Shown here one piece after another: positions 57,114 through 64,000 of a stretch of DNA of 64,000 bases. Position numbers and translations under genes: made by a program. This DNA comes from Bacteroidales bacterium. GTDB taxonomy: Bacteria > Bacteroidota > Bacteroidia > Bacteroidales > UBA932. Within the stretch, counting starts at the first letter, position 1; each line of letters begins with the position of its first letter. Under the pieces are notes generated by a model. The model was not told the DNA's origin, ran no database searches, and saw only the letters and a list, made by a program, of their open reading frames with translations. The stretch is taken from contig JAFWSX010000018.1 of NCBI GenBank assembly GCA_017519185.1, positions 91,798-155,797 on the forward strand. Direction: 5' to 3'.

Positions 57114-58316
57114 ATGCCTACTATTTCCAACCGCGGCAAAAGGATGCCTGAATCTCCGATTCGCAAGCTTGCCCCTCTGGCTGAACAGGCCAAGGCTAAA
57201 GGCACAAGAGTCTATCACCTCAACATCGGCCAGCCGGACCTTCCGACTCCCCAGGTCGCGATAGACGCCATCCGCAACATCGACCGCAAGGTGCTGGAGT
57301 ACAGTCCGAGCCAGGGCTATCGCAGTTACCGTGAGAAACTTGTGGGCTATTACAAGAAGTTCAACATTAACCTCGACGCTGACGACATCATCATCACCAC
57401 CGGAGGAAGCGAGGCCGTGCTCTTCGCATTTATGTCCTGCCTCAACCCCGGTGACGAGATCATCGTTCCGGAGCCAGCCTATGCCAACTATATGGCTTTC
57501 GCCATCTCGGCAGGAGCAGTCATCCGCACTGTCGTGACCACCATCGACGAAGGCTTCTGCCTGCCGAAGGTCGACAAGTTCGAGGAACTCATCAACGAGC
57601 GCACCAAGGCCATCCTCATCTGCAACCCCAACAACCCGACGGGCTACCTCTACTCAAGGGCAGAGATGAACCAGATCCGTGACCTTGTCAAGAAATATGA
57701 CCTTTACCTCTTCAGCGACGAGGTCTACCGCGAGTTCATCTATACCAACTCTCCTTACATCAGCGCCTGCCACCTGGAGGGCATCGAGCAGAACGTGGTG
57801 CTCATCGACTCCGTTTCGAAGCGCTACTCAGAGTGCGGCATCCGCATCGGCGCCCTCATCACCAAGAACAAGGAGCTGCGCAAAGCCGTGATGAAGTTCT
57901 GCCAGGCCAGGCTGTCGCCTCCGCTCATAGGCCAGATTGCCGCCGAGGCTTCGCTGGACGCTCCGGAGCAGTACGGCATCGACACCTACGAAGAGTATGT
58001 CGAGAGGCGCAACTGCCTCATCGACGGGCTCAACAAGATTCCGGGAGTCTACTCCCCCATCCCTATGGGTGCATTCTACACCGTTGCAAAACTTCCGGTG
58101 GATGACGCCGAGAAGTTCTGCGCCTGGTGCCTCACAGACTTCACTTACGAAGGCGCTACGGTGATGATGGCTCCGGCCAGCGGCTTCTACACTACCCTCG
58201 GCCTCGGCCGCAACGAGGTCCGTATAGCATACGTCCTCAAGAAGGACGACCTGAAGCAGGCCCTCATCGTCCTGCAGAAAGCTCTCGAAGCCTATCCTGG
58301 CAATACCGGCAAATAA
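57114..58316 (+). CDS. PLP-dependent class I/II aminotransferase
   Basis: The 400-residue enzyme has LNIGQPDLPTPQVAIDAI, GGSEAVLFAF, NPNNPTGYLYS, SDEVYREF and the PLP lysine in SVSKRYSECGIRIG (K236). This is the aspartate-aminotransferase-like fold type I; the amino donor cannot be read from motifs. The next two genes, TM2 and MBL, follow within 10 bp, so all three may be one operon. Confidence 0.92.
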   Translation: MPTISNRGKRMPESPIRKLAPLAEQAKAKGTRVYHLNIGQPDLPTPQVAIDAIRNIDRKVLEYSPSQGYRSYREKLVGYYKKFNINLDADDIIITTGGSEAVLFAFMSCLNPGDEIIVPEPAYANYMAFAISAGAVIRTVVTTIDEGFCLPKVDKFEELINERTKAILICNPNNPTGYLYSRAEMNQIRDLVKKYDLYLFSDEVYREFIYTNSPYISACHLEGIEQNVVLIDSVSKRYSECGIRIGALITKNKELRKAVMKFCQARLSPPLIGQIAAEASLDAPEQYGIDTYEEYVERRNCLIDGLNKIPGVYSPIPMGAFYTVAKLPVDDAEKFCAWCLTDFTYEGATVMMAPASGFYTTLGLGRNEVRIAYVLKKDDLKQALIVLQKALEAYPGNTGK

Positions 58317-58325
58317 AATAAAACT

Positions 58326-58559
58326 ATGGAAAATCTCGACAACAGCAACATCAGCGAGAGAAGCTGGGTGGCAGCTCTTCTCCTCTGCATCTTCTTCGGC
58401 GTTTTCGGCGCACACCGTTTCTATGTAGGCAAGATCGGCACAGCCATCCTGATGCTCGTCACTCTGGGCGGACTCGGAATCTGGACCCTTGTCGACCTCA
58501 TCATTATCATCTGCCAGGATTTCAAGGACAAGGAAGGCAAAGTCCTCAAGAATCAGTAG
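58326..58559 (+). CDS. TM2-domain protein
   Basis: The 77-residue protein has two hydrophobic helices with the TM2 signature AALLLCIFFGVFGAHRFYVGK and LGGLGIWTLVDLIIIICQ. TM2 proteins are small membrane proteins of unclear role. It sits between the aminotransferase and the MBL-fold gene. Confidence 0.9.
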   Translation: MENLDNSNISERSWVAALLLCIFFGVFGAHRFYVGKIGTAILMLVTLGGLGIWTLVDLIIIICQDFKDKEGKVLKNQ

Positions 58560-58567
58560 CAGCGCAT

Positions 58568-59518
58568 ATGAGAAAGCTTCATTTTCTGTCGGCACTTGTG
58601 CTGACCGTTATGGCTGCGTGCAGCCCCGCCAAAGATGTAGAGGTCGGTCCTTATACGGTGTCTGTCATCAGCAAGAACGTATACCATATCCAGGATTACA
58701 ACAGTTCCAATCCTGCCGGTGAGACCTTTGCCGCTGACGGCACTCTCACCCATTTCAACAATTGCTCGGACATCTACCTGCTGGTCGGCAAGAAGGAGGC
58801 TCTGGTCATCGACCTGTCGAATCCCATCAACTGGGCAGACAATGCTGCCGAATCGCTCCGCTCGCTGGTTTTCGAGCGTGCCCAGGGCAAGCCTCTGACC
58901 ATCACGTTCACTCACAACCACGGTGACCACACTGGTATGCTTCCGGATTTCATCGACGATCCTGAGGTGAAGTTTGCTCTGCCGCGCGTGGATATGGCGC
59001 GTCTGGCCCAGCGTTATCCCGATGTCGACTGCCGTTTCTTCGACGAGGGGGAAGTCTTCGATCTCGGCGGGATGCAGGTGGAGGCTATCGCCGTTCCGGG
59101 CCACACTGCCGGCTCGATGGTCTATCTGCTGCGCGGACAGGACATCCTGTTCACTGGTGACGCCATCGGTTCTGGCCACGGCGTATGGATATTCAATGCG
59201 GATGGTTTCAGGAATTATGTCTCGGCTGTTCCGCATCTCATCGCTACCCTGGAGGCCCGCAACGTGGATTTCGGCAAGTTGCGGATCTATGGCGGCCACT
59301 ACTGGCAGAAGGACTGGCTGAATCTTCCTGAGGGTACTGAGCTTGGCAATGAATATCTGCGTGATATGCAGGCTGTCGTGAATGAGATCGTGGCCGGCAC
59401 TGCCGCCACCGAGCCGTCGAATCTGGGACGTCAGGGACTCGACACCTACTTCCGTCACGGCCAGGCCATCGTCACCTGGAGCGCCGAGCAAGCCGCCCAG
59501 TTCCGCGCCGGCGAATAG
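58568..59518 (+). CDS. Metallo-beta-lactamase-fold hydrolase, lipoprotein
   Basis: The 316-residue lipoprotein (TVMAAC) has the MBL zinc motif THNHGDHTG (H116, H118, D120, H121), a VPGHTAGSM motif and a GDAIGS metal ligand. It belongs to the broad MBL-fold hydrolase group, so the substrate is unknown. It starts 8 bp after the TM2 gene and ends the operon. Confidence 0.9.
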   Translation: MRKLHFLSALVLTVMAACSPAKDVEVGPYTVSVISKNVYHIQDYNSSNPAGETFAADGTLTHFNNCSDIYLLVGKKEALVIDLSNPINWADNAAESLRSLVFERAQGKPLTITFTHNHGDHTGMLPDFIDDPEVKFALPRVDMARLAQRYPDVDCRFFDEGEVFDLGGMQVEAIAVPGHTAGSMVYLLRGQDILFTGDAIGSGHGVWIFNADGFRNYVSAVPHLIATLEARNVDFGKLRIYGGHYWQKDWLNLPEGTELGNEYLRDMQAVVNEIVAGTAATEPSNLGRQGLDTYFRHGQAIVTWSAEQAAQFRAGE

Positions 59519-59605
59519 CCTTATTGCGGCTGCTGGCGCAGGGCAAGCGGCTGCGTACAAGGTCTGCTAAAACAGTGCAGACCTTGTACATTATTGCACG
59601 GATAT
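59519..59605. other. Short intergenic stretch with a shared motif
   Basis: No gene is seen. GCTGCTGGCGCAGGG ... AGCGGCTGCG near 59528-59553 repeats the motif at about 53002-53028. A weak inverted repeat (ACAAGGTCTGC ... GCAGACCTTGT) at about 59559-59589 may be the terminator of the MBL gene. Confidence 0.45.
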
Positions 59606-59609
59606 CAAG

Positions 59610-59750
59610 GCGGCATCAGCCGCGTGGCGGAGTGTGCGCAATGTCCGAAGGACACGAGCCACGGAGCCACCCGGACGAAGGACAGGCGTAGCCTGGCAGG
59701 AGTCCGGCATATGCCCCTCGGCAGGGGCTCCGCGAAGCGGTGGGGTTGAT
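59610..59750 (-). repeat. tRNA-associated repeat (copy 2, after tRNA-Leu)
   Basis: This is a diverged copy of the repeat at 53288-53430: CGTGGC ... ATGTCCGAAGGACACGAGCCACGGAG, then GCCACCCGG and a GCCCCTCGGCAGGGGC hairpin. It lies between the tRNA-Leu terminator and the 3' end of the MBL gene. Confidence 0.75.
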
Positions 59751-59751
59751 A

Positions 59752-59792
59752 CGCACAAAAATAGCCGACAATCTGTCGGCTATTTTTGTGCG
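59752..59792 (-). terminator. Perfect 19-bp terminator overlapping the tRNA-Leu 3' end
   Basis: Arms 59752-59770 and 59774-59792 are perfect complements with a 3-nt loop. The arm at 59774-59792 includes the last bases of tRNA-Leu (59789-59792), and a T-run follows on the minus strand. Confidence 0.85.
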
Positions 59793-59870
59793 GGCGAAGG
59801 GACTCGAACCCTTACGCCTTACGGCACTAGATCCTAAGTCTAGCTTGGCTACCAATTACAACACGCCCGC
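59789..59870 (-). tRNA. tRNA-Leu (anticodon TAG)
   Basis: The minus strand folds as tRNA: acceptor GCGGGCG/CGCCCGC, anticodon stem CTAGA/TCTAG around CTTAGGA (anticodon TAG, reads CTA), a long variable arm (TGCCGTAAGGCGT) as in tRNA-Leu, T-arm AAGGG-TTCGAGT-CCCTT, and discriminator A. It lies 20 nt after tpiA on the same strand with no promoter element of its own in the gap, so it is probably co-transcribed. Confidence 0.93.
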
Positions 59871-59890
59871 AAAAAGGCTACGCCAGTCAA

Positions 59891-60643
59891 TTAGTATGAC
59901 TGGGCGATAGCTATGAAGTCGTCAGCCTTGAGAGAGGCACCGCCGATGAGGCCACCGTCGATGTCAGGGCAGGCGAAGAGCTCCTTGGCATTGCTGGGTT
60001 TGCAGCTGCCGCCGTAGAGGATGGTGATGTCCTTTGCCAGGTCGCCGAACTTGGCTGCAAGAGTCTTGCGGATGAAAGCGTGAACTTCCTGTGCCTGCTC
60101 GCTGGTGGCAGTGACGCCGGTACCGATGGCCCATACGGGCTCGTAGGCAATCACAACCTTAGCCATCTGCTCTGCGGTAAGACCGAAGAGAACCTCCTCG
60201 AGCTGAGCCTTGATCACATTGAAGTGATTGCCGGCCTCGCGCTCTGAAAGCATTTCGCCGACGCAGTAGATAGGGCTCAGGCCGTTCTCGAGTGCAAGAG
60301 CCATCTTGGCTACGAGAGTCTCTGAAGTCTCTCCGTAATACTGACGGCGCTCGCTGTGTCCGAGGATGGTGTATGTGCAACCCACACCTGCAATCATCTC
60401 TGCAGAAACCTCACCTGTGTAGGCACCCTTGGCCTTGTCAGCGCAGTTCTGTGCTGAAAGAGCCACTGCTGAACCTTTGATCACGTCAGCTACGGTTGCC
60501 AGATGGGTGAAAGGCGGCGCGATGATCAGCTGAACGTCCTGGGGAACCTTACCGAGGGCTGCTACGATATCCTTTGCCAACTCTTTACCTGCGGCAACGG
60601 TGGTGTTCATCTTCCAGTTGCCTGCTACTATTTTCTTTCTCAT
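59891..60643 (-). CDS. tpiA: Triosephosphate isomerase
   Basis: The 250-residue protein has the TIM motifs AGNWKMN (Lys11), LGHSERR (His) and [11 protein letters not shown] (Glu), and ends with [12 protein letters not shown] and [14 protein letters not shown]. It interconverts dihydroxyacetone phosphate and glyceraldehyde-3-phosphate in glycolysis. Length is standard. It lies 30 bp after the DUF2807 gene and 20 bp before tRNA-Leu. Confidence 0.97.
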   Translation of the reverse strand: MRKKIVAGNWKMNTTVAAGKELAKDIVAALGKVPQDVQLIIAPPFTHLATVADVIKGSAVALSAQNCADKAKGAYTGEVSAEMIAGVGCTYTILGHSERRQYYGETSETLVAKMALALENGLSPIYCVGEMLSEREAGNHFNVIKAQLEEVLFGLTAEQMAKVVIAYEPVWAIGTGVTATSEQAQEVHAFIRKTLAAKFGDLAKDITILYGGSCKPSNAKELFACPDIDGGLIGGASLKADDFIAIAQSY

Positions 60644-60673
60644 GGTTATTAATTGTGCGTTATGTGATTTGAA

Positions 60674-61549
60674 TTATAAAGTCTTGAATGAACCGCCGCC
60701 TGAAACTGCAGGATTGAGACGGAGGCCTGCGCGATCCCTGTACTTGCAGTTTGAAGCACCTGAAATGTCAGCCTTCAGCGACTCTGAAGCATCGACGGTT
60801 ACTGAGCTTGCACCCTTGACCTCGACCTTGGCATTGACTACGGGGAACTCTTCTGCCCTGAGCCTGCTGGCACCGCCAACCTCTGCGTCGAACTCTCCGC
60901 CCTGGCCGGCGAACTCAGCCTTGCTGGCGCCCCTGACCGCTACGTTGACGTCAGGAAGGATACCGGTGACATTGAGCTCGCTGCTGGCTACGACCTCAGC
61001 GTCGAAGTCGCTGGCGCGGCCGTTGAAGGTAAGCCTGCTGGCACCCTCGATCTTGGCCTCGAAGTCAGAAAACTCACCGTCAATGAAAACGCGGCTGTTG
61101 CCGGTGACCCTGAGCGAAGCGTCAACGGTGTTTATCTTGAGCGTATTGACAGTGCAGGCTCCCGAGATGGTAGCCCTGAAATTATTCATACCGAGAGAAA
61201 ACTCATCGGTGCAGGTGAGCTTGCAGGCTCCCGACAGGTCGATGAAATTGACCATAGGGGTGCGGATAGTCATCTTGAAGGCATCCTTCATTATCTGCAT
61301 CTTGACAGGAAGCTTCTTGAAACGAACCTTGAGAATACCAGCCTCTGTGGTTACTGAAAGATACGGGGCATATTCAGAATCAACCTCGATGGTTACCGAA
61401 TGAGTGTCAGCTTTAATGAGCTGGATGTCGAACTTGTTCGAAACCTCTATACCGTTGAAGGTGAGGTCATAAGACTTAGTCACATTGCCGGCGCCTGCCG
61501 TCAGGCAAAAGCCCAGAAGGGCTGCCATAATCAGTAATTTTGTTCTCAT
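60674..61549 (-). CDS. DUF2807-type exported beta-rich protein
   Basis: The 291-residue protein has a signal peptide (LLIMAALLGFCLTAGAG) and repeated beta-helix-like segments with GASRLTFNGRASDFDAEV and GASKAEFAGQGGEFDAEVGGASRL, typical of the DUF2807 (head GIN) domain. I chose the start at 61549, just before the signal peptide; in-frame ATGs lie upstream. The function is not known. It shares its strand with tpiA and precedes it. Confidence 0.85.
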   Translation of the reverse strand: MRTKLLIMAALLGFCLTAGAGNVTKSYDLTFNGIEVSNKFDIQLIKADTHSVTIEVDSEYAPYLSVTTEAGILKVRFKKLPVKMQIMKDAFKMTIRTPMVNFIDLSGACKLTCTDEFSLGMNNFRATISGACTVNTLKINTVDASLRVTGNSRVFIDGEFSDFEAKIEGASRLTFNGRASDFDAEVVASSELNVTGILPDVNVAVRGASKAEFAGQGGEFDAEVGGASRLRAEEFPVVNAKVEVKGASSVTVDASESLKADISGASNCKYRDRAGLRLNPAVSGGGSFKTL

Positions 61550-61580
61550 AGCTGTCATGTTGATAAATATGACCAAATAC

Positions 61581-61611
61581 TTTGCGAAAGTAGTCATTTT
61601 TTGTAAATTTG
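61581..61611 (+). promoter_or_regulatory. Promoter of the xylBA operon
   Basis: TTTG (61581-61584), a 19-nt gap and TAAATTTG (61604-61611) match the Bacteroidetes consensus, 58 nt before the xylB start. Confidence 0.7.
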
Positions 61612-61668
61612 CTCTATTACAGGCTCGATAAAGAGCAAAATTCATGCAAAACTCATTAAACGAACGTT

Positions 61669-63141
61669 ATGTATCTATTAGGCTATGATGTCGGCAGCTC
61701 TTCAGTAAAGGCTGCGCTTGTCAATGCAGAGAACGGTCAGATCGTCGCTTCTGACTTCTTTCCGAAAAACGAGATGAAAATCACCGCCACCAAGGCAGGC
61801 TGGGCTGAGCAGAGCCCGGATATGTGGTGGGAGAACCTCAAGCTTGCCACCGAGAGCGTACTTTCCGCCTCCGGCGTCGACGGCAAGGACATCAAAGCCA
61901 TAGGCATTTCATACCAGATGCACGGCCTCGTGCTGGTCGACAAGAACAAACAGGTCCTGAGACCCTCTATCATATGGTGCGACAGCCGCGCCGTTCCCTA
62001 CGGCGAAAAAGCTTTCGGGGCCATCGGCGCAGAGAAGGCCCTCAGCCACCTGCTCAACTCTCCCGGCAACTTCACTGCCGCCAAGCTGGCCTGGGTGAAG
62101 GAGAACGAGCCTGAGATTTACGACCGCATCGACAAGTTCATGCTGCCCGGCGACTATGTCGCCCTTCGCCTCACAGGTGATGCAGTGACCACCATCGGCG
62201 GTCTGTCTGAAGGCATCTTCTGGGACTTCAAGGAAGGCTGCCTGTCCAAGGACGTTATGGACTTCTTCGGCTTCGACGAGGGAATGGTTCCCGAGATCAA
62301 GCCGACTATGGGCATCCAGGGCTACGTGAACGGCGCAGCGGCAAAGGAGCTCAACCTTGCCGAAGGCACCCCCGTCACCTACCGTGCGGGCGACCAGCCG
62401 AACAACGCGCTGTCGCTGAACGTGCTTGAGCCGGGCGAAATCGCCTCCACCGCAGGCACTTCAGGCGTGGTATACGGCGTACTCGGCAACATCAACTACG
62501 ACCCGCTGTCTAGGGTCAACACCTTCGCCCACGTGAACCACACCGCCCACAAGAACCGTCTGGGCGTGCTGCTCTGCATCAACGGCACCGGCATCCTCAA
62601 CTCCTGGGTGAAGCACAACATCGTGAACGACGGAACCAGCTACAACGATATGAACAACCTCGCCGCCCAGTCCCCCATCGGTTCGCGCGGCGTATCGATA
62701 ATTCCTTTCGGCAACGGAGCCGAGCGCATCCTGCAGAACAACAACCGCGGGTGCTCGATCCACGGCGTCCACTTCAACATCAACAAGCAGTGCGACATCG
62801 TGCGCGCCGCCCAGGAAGGCATCGTCTTCTCATTCCAGTACGGTATGGAGATTATGCGCGGAATGGGAATGAAGATCAACGTGATCCGCGCCGGCAGGGC
62901 CAATATGTTCCTCAGTCCCATCTTCCGCCAGACCCTGGCGGGCGTCAGCGGTGCGGCCATCGAGCTCTATGACACCGACGGTGCTGCAGGCGCAGCCAAG
63001 GGCGCAGGCATCGGAGCAGGCATCTACAAGGACAGCAAGGAAGCGTTCGCCTCTCTCAAGAAACTGGACGTCATCGAGCCTTCACTGGCACTGAAAGACC
63101 AGTACCAGCAGGCATATGAAACCTGGAAACAATATATCTAA
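61669..63141 (+). CDS. xylB: Xylulokinase
   Basis: The 490-residue FGGY-family kinase starts with GYDVGSSSVKAALV and has DSRAVPYGEKAF, LPGDYVALRLTGD, the AGDQPNNALSLNV active-site region and GTSGVVYGVL. It phosphorylates D-xylulose to xylulose-5-phosphate for the pentose phosphate pathway. The assignment as xylulokinase, among FGGY kinases, rests on the adjacent xylA. Confidence 0.93.
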   Translation: MYLLGYDVGSSSVKAALVNAENGQIVASDFFPKNEMKITATKAGWAEQSPDMWWENLKLATESVLSASGVDGKDIKAIGISYQMHGLVLVDKNKQVLRPSIIWCDSRAVPYGEKAFGAIGAEKALSHLLNSPGNFTAAKLAWVKENEPEIYDRIDKFMLPGDYVALRLTGDAVTTIGGLSEGIFWDFKEGCLSKDVMDFFGFDEGMVPEIKPTMGIQGYVNGAAAKELNLAEGTPVTYRAGDQPNNALSLNVLEPGEIASTAGTSGVVYGVLGNINYDPLSRVNTFAHVNHTAHKNRLGVLLCINGTGILNSWVKHNIVNDGTSYNDMNNLAAQSPIGSRGVSIIPFGNGAERILQNNNRGCSIHGVHFNINKQCDIVRAAQEGIVFSFQYGMEIMRGMGMKINVIRAGRANMFLSPIFRQTLAGVSGAAIELYDTDGAAGAAKGAGIGAGIYKDSKEAFASLKKLDVIEPSLALKDQYQQAYETWKQYI

Positions 63142-63178
63142 ATAACAATATCAAATTTTTAAAAACACATTTTTTACT

Positions 63179-64000
63179 ATGGCACAAAAAGAATTCTTCC
63201 CCGAGATTGGGAAAATCAAGTTTGAAGGTGTAAACAGCAAGAACCCCCTTTCTTTCCGTTACTATGACCCTGAGAAGGTTGTCAACGGCAAGAAGATGAA
63301 AGACTGGTTCAAATTCGCCATGGCCTGGTGGCACACTCTGTGCGCAGAAGGCGGCGACCAGTTCGGCGGCGGAACAAAGAGCTTCCCCTGGAACGTTGCC
63401 AAGGATCCGATGCAGGTTGCAAAGGACAAGGTTGACGCAGGTTTCGAATTTATGCAGAAAATCGGCATCGGTTACTACTGCTTCCACGATGTGGATCTCG
63501 TAGCTGAAGCTGACACCGTAGAACAGTACGAGAAGAATTACAAGGAGATCGTTGCATACCTGAAGCAGAAACAGGAAGAGACCGGCATCAAGCTGTTGTG
63601 GTCTACCGCCAACGTATTCGGCAACAAGCGCTATATGAACGGTGCTGCCACCAACCCTGATTTCGACGTCGTTGCACGCGCAGCTGTCCAGATCAAGAAC
63701 TCTATCGACGCTGCCATCGCCCTCGGCGCTACCTGCTATGTATTCTGGGGTGGCCGCGAAGGCTATATGTCACTCCTGAACACCGATATGAAACGCGAGA
63801 AAGAGCACCTCGCAACTATGCTCACCATCGCCCGTGACTACGGCCGCGCAAACGGCTTCAAGGGCACCTTCCTCCTCGAGCCGAACCCGATGGAGCCGAC
63901 CAAGCACCAGTATGACGTCGACACCGAGACCGTAATCGGCTTCCTGAAGGCACACAACCTCGACAAGGACTTCAAGGTCAACATCGAGGTGAACCACGCC
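63179..64000 (+). CDS. xylA: Xylose isomerase (3' end outside the window)
   Basis: The 274 visible residues start MAQKEFFPEIGKIKFEGVNS and contain the long-type xylose isomerase sequence AMAWWHTLCAEGGDQFGGGT, the catalytic CFHDVDLV (His103, Asp106), VFWGGREGY and LLEPNPMEPTKHQYD. The gene has no stop before the window end. It converts D-xylose to D-xylulose, the substrate of XylB, and begins 37 bp after xylB. The 440-residue family length implies about 165 residues are missing. Confidence 0.97.
   Translation, partial: MAQKEFFPEIGKIKFEGVNSKNPLSFRYYDPEKVVNGKKMKDWFKFAMAWWHTLCAEGGDQFGGGTKSFPWNVAKDPMQVAKDKVDAGFEFMQKIGIGYYCFHDVDLVAEADTVEQYEKNYKEIVAYLKQKQEETGIKLLWSTANVFGNKRYMNGAATNPDFDVVARAAVQIKNSIDAAIALGATCYVFWGGREGYMSLLNTDMKREKEHLATMLTIARDYGRANGFKGTFLLEPNPMEPTKHQYDVDTETVIGFLKAHNLDKDFKVNIEVNHA

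Overview
The window comes from a member of the Bacteroidales, probably a gut- or rumen-type lineage, with moderately high GC. The evidence is the recurring TAnnTTTG minus-7 promoter element typical of Bacteroidetes, many lipoproteins, outer-membrane barrels with CarboxypepD-like and plug regions, fimbrillin-like surface lipoproteins, a dense set of glycoside hydrolases (GH92, GH27, GH3, GH43) and a xylose isomerase/xylulokinase operon. Genes are mostly short operons on alternating strands. TAG is a common ordinary stop here, so the standard code applies. No prophage, insertion sequence or CRISPR array was seen.

Layout. 0-2.7 kb: an unrecognised gene end and a GH92 mannosidase. 2.7-3.5 kb: non-coding, with 51-bp-period palindromic repeats and long hairpins. 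3.5-5.7 kb: a tandem duplication of a 40-residue peptide gene plus a fimbrillin-like lipoprotein. 5.8-9.0 kb: a tightly overlapping four-gene operon (HPr-kinase-like protein, Ser/His S26-type peptidase, PqqD-like RRE protein, ABC exporter). Next to the short peptides, which carry a YxxPxI leader-like motif, this looks like an undescribed RiPP-type maturation and export system and is the most interesting part of the window. 9.0-17.6 kb: acyltransferase with AbrB regulator, an Omp85-type barrel, a hydrolase, a GH27 alpha-galactosidase broken by an in-frame TAG, and a glycerophosphodiester operon (GDPD, GlpT, DUF3089). 17.8-30.7 kb: outer-membrane barrel, membrane protein with wHTH regulator, AspT/YidE-type transporter, EF-hand-like protein, an operon of patatin-Omp85, esterase and GH3, aquaporin and lytic transglycosylase.

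30.8-43.6 kb: phosphoesterase, OprP-like porin, an MsrA-fRMsr gene split by a second in-frame TAG, an M16 peptidase, Lrp/AsnC divergent from metY, carbonic anhydrase, GH43, AlaX-like protein, histidine phosphatase and a small outer-membrane protein. 43.7-49.7 kb: YitT protein and the polyamine transporter potABCD, in which PotD is fused in frame to a TorF-like porin. 49.8-59.5 kb: DUF368, a DUF4861-like lipoprotein, CstA, tRNA-Arg, a TGS-uridine-kinase-like protein, split chromate transporter, deacetylase, aminotransferase, TM2 protein and MBL hydrolase. 59.5-64 kb: tRNA-Leu, tpiA, DUF2807 protein, then xylB and the 5' part of xylA.

The two tRNA loci share a repeat downstream of the tRNA terminator. 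The 51-bp-period palindromes recur at 2.7, 3.1 and 53.2 kb. All function assignments are from reading motifs by eye; no database search was run.
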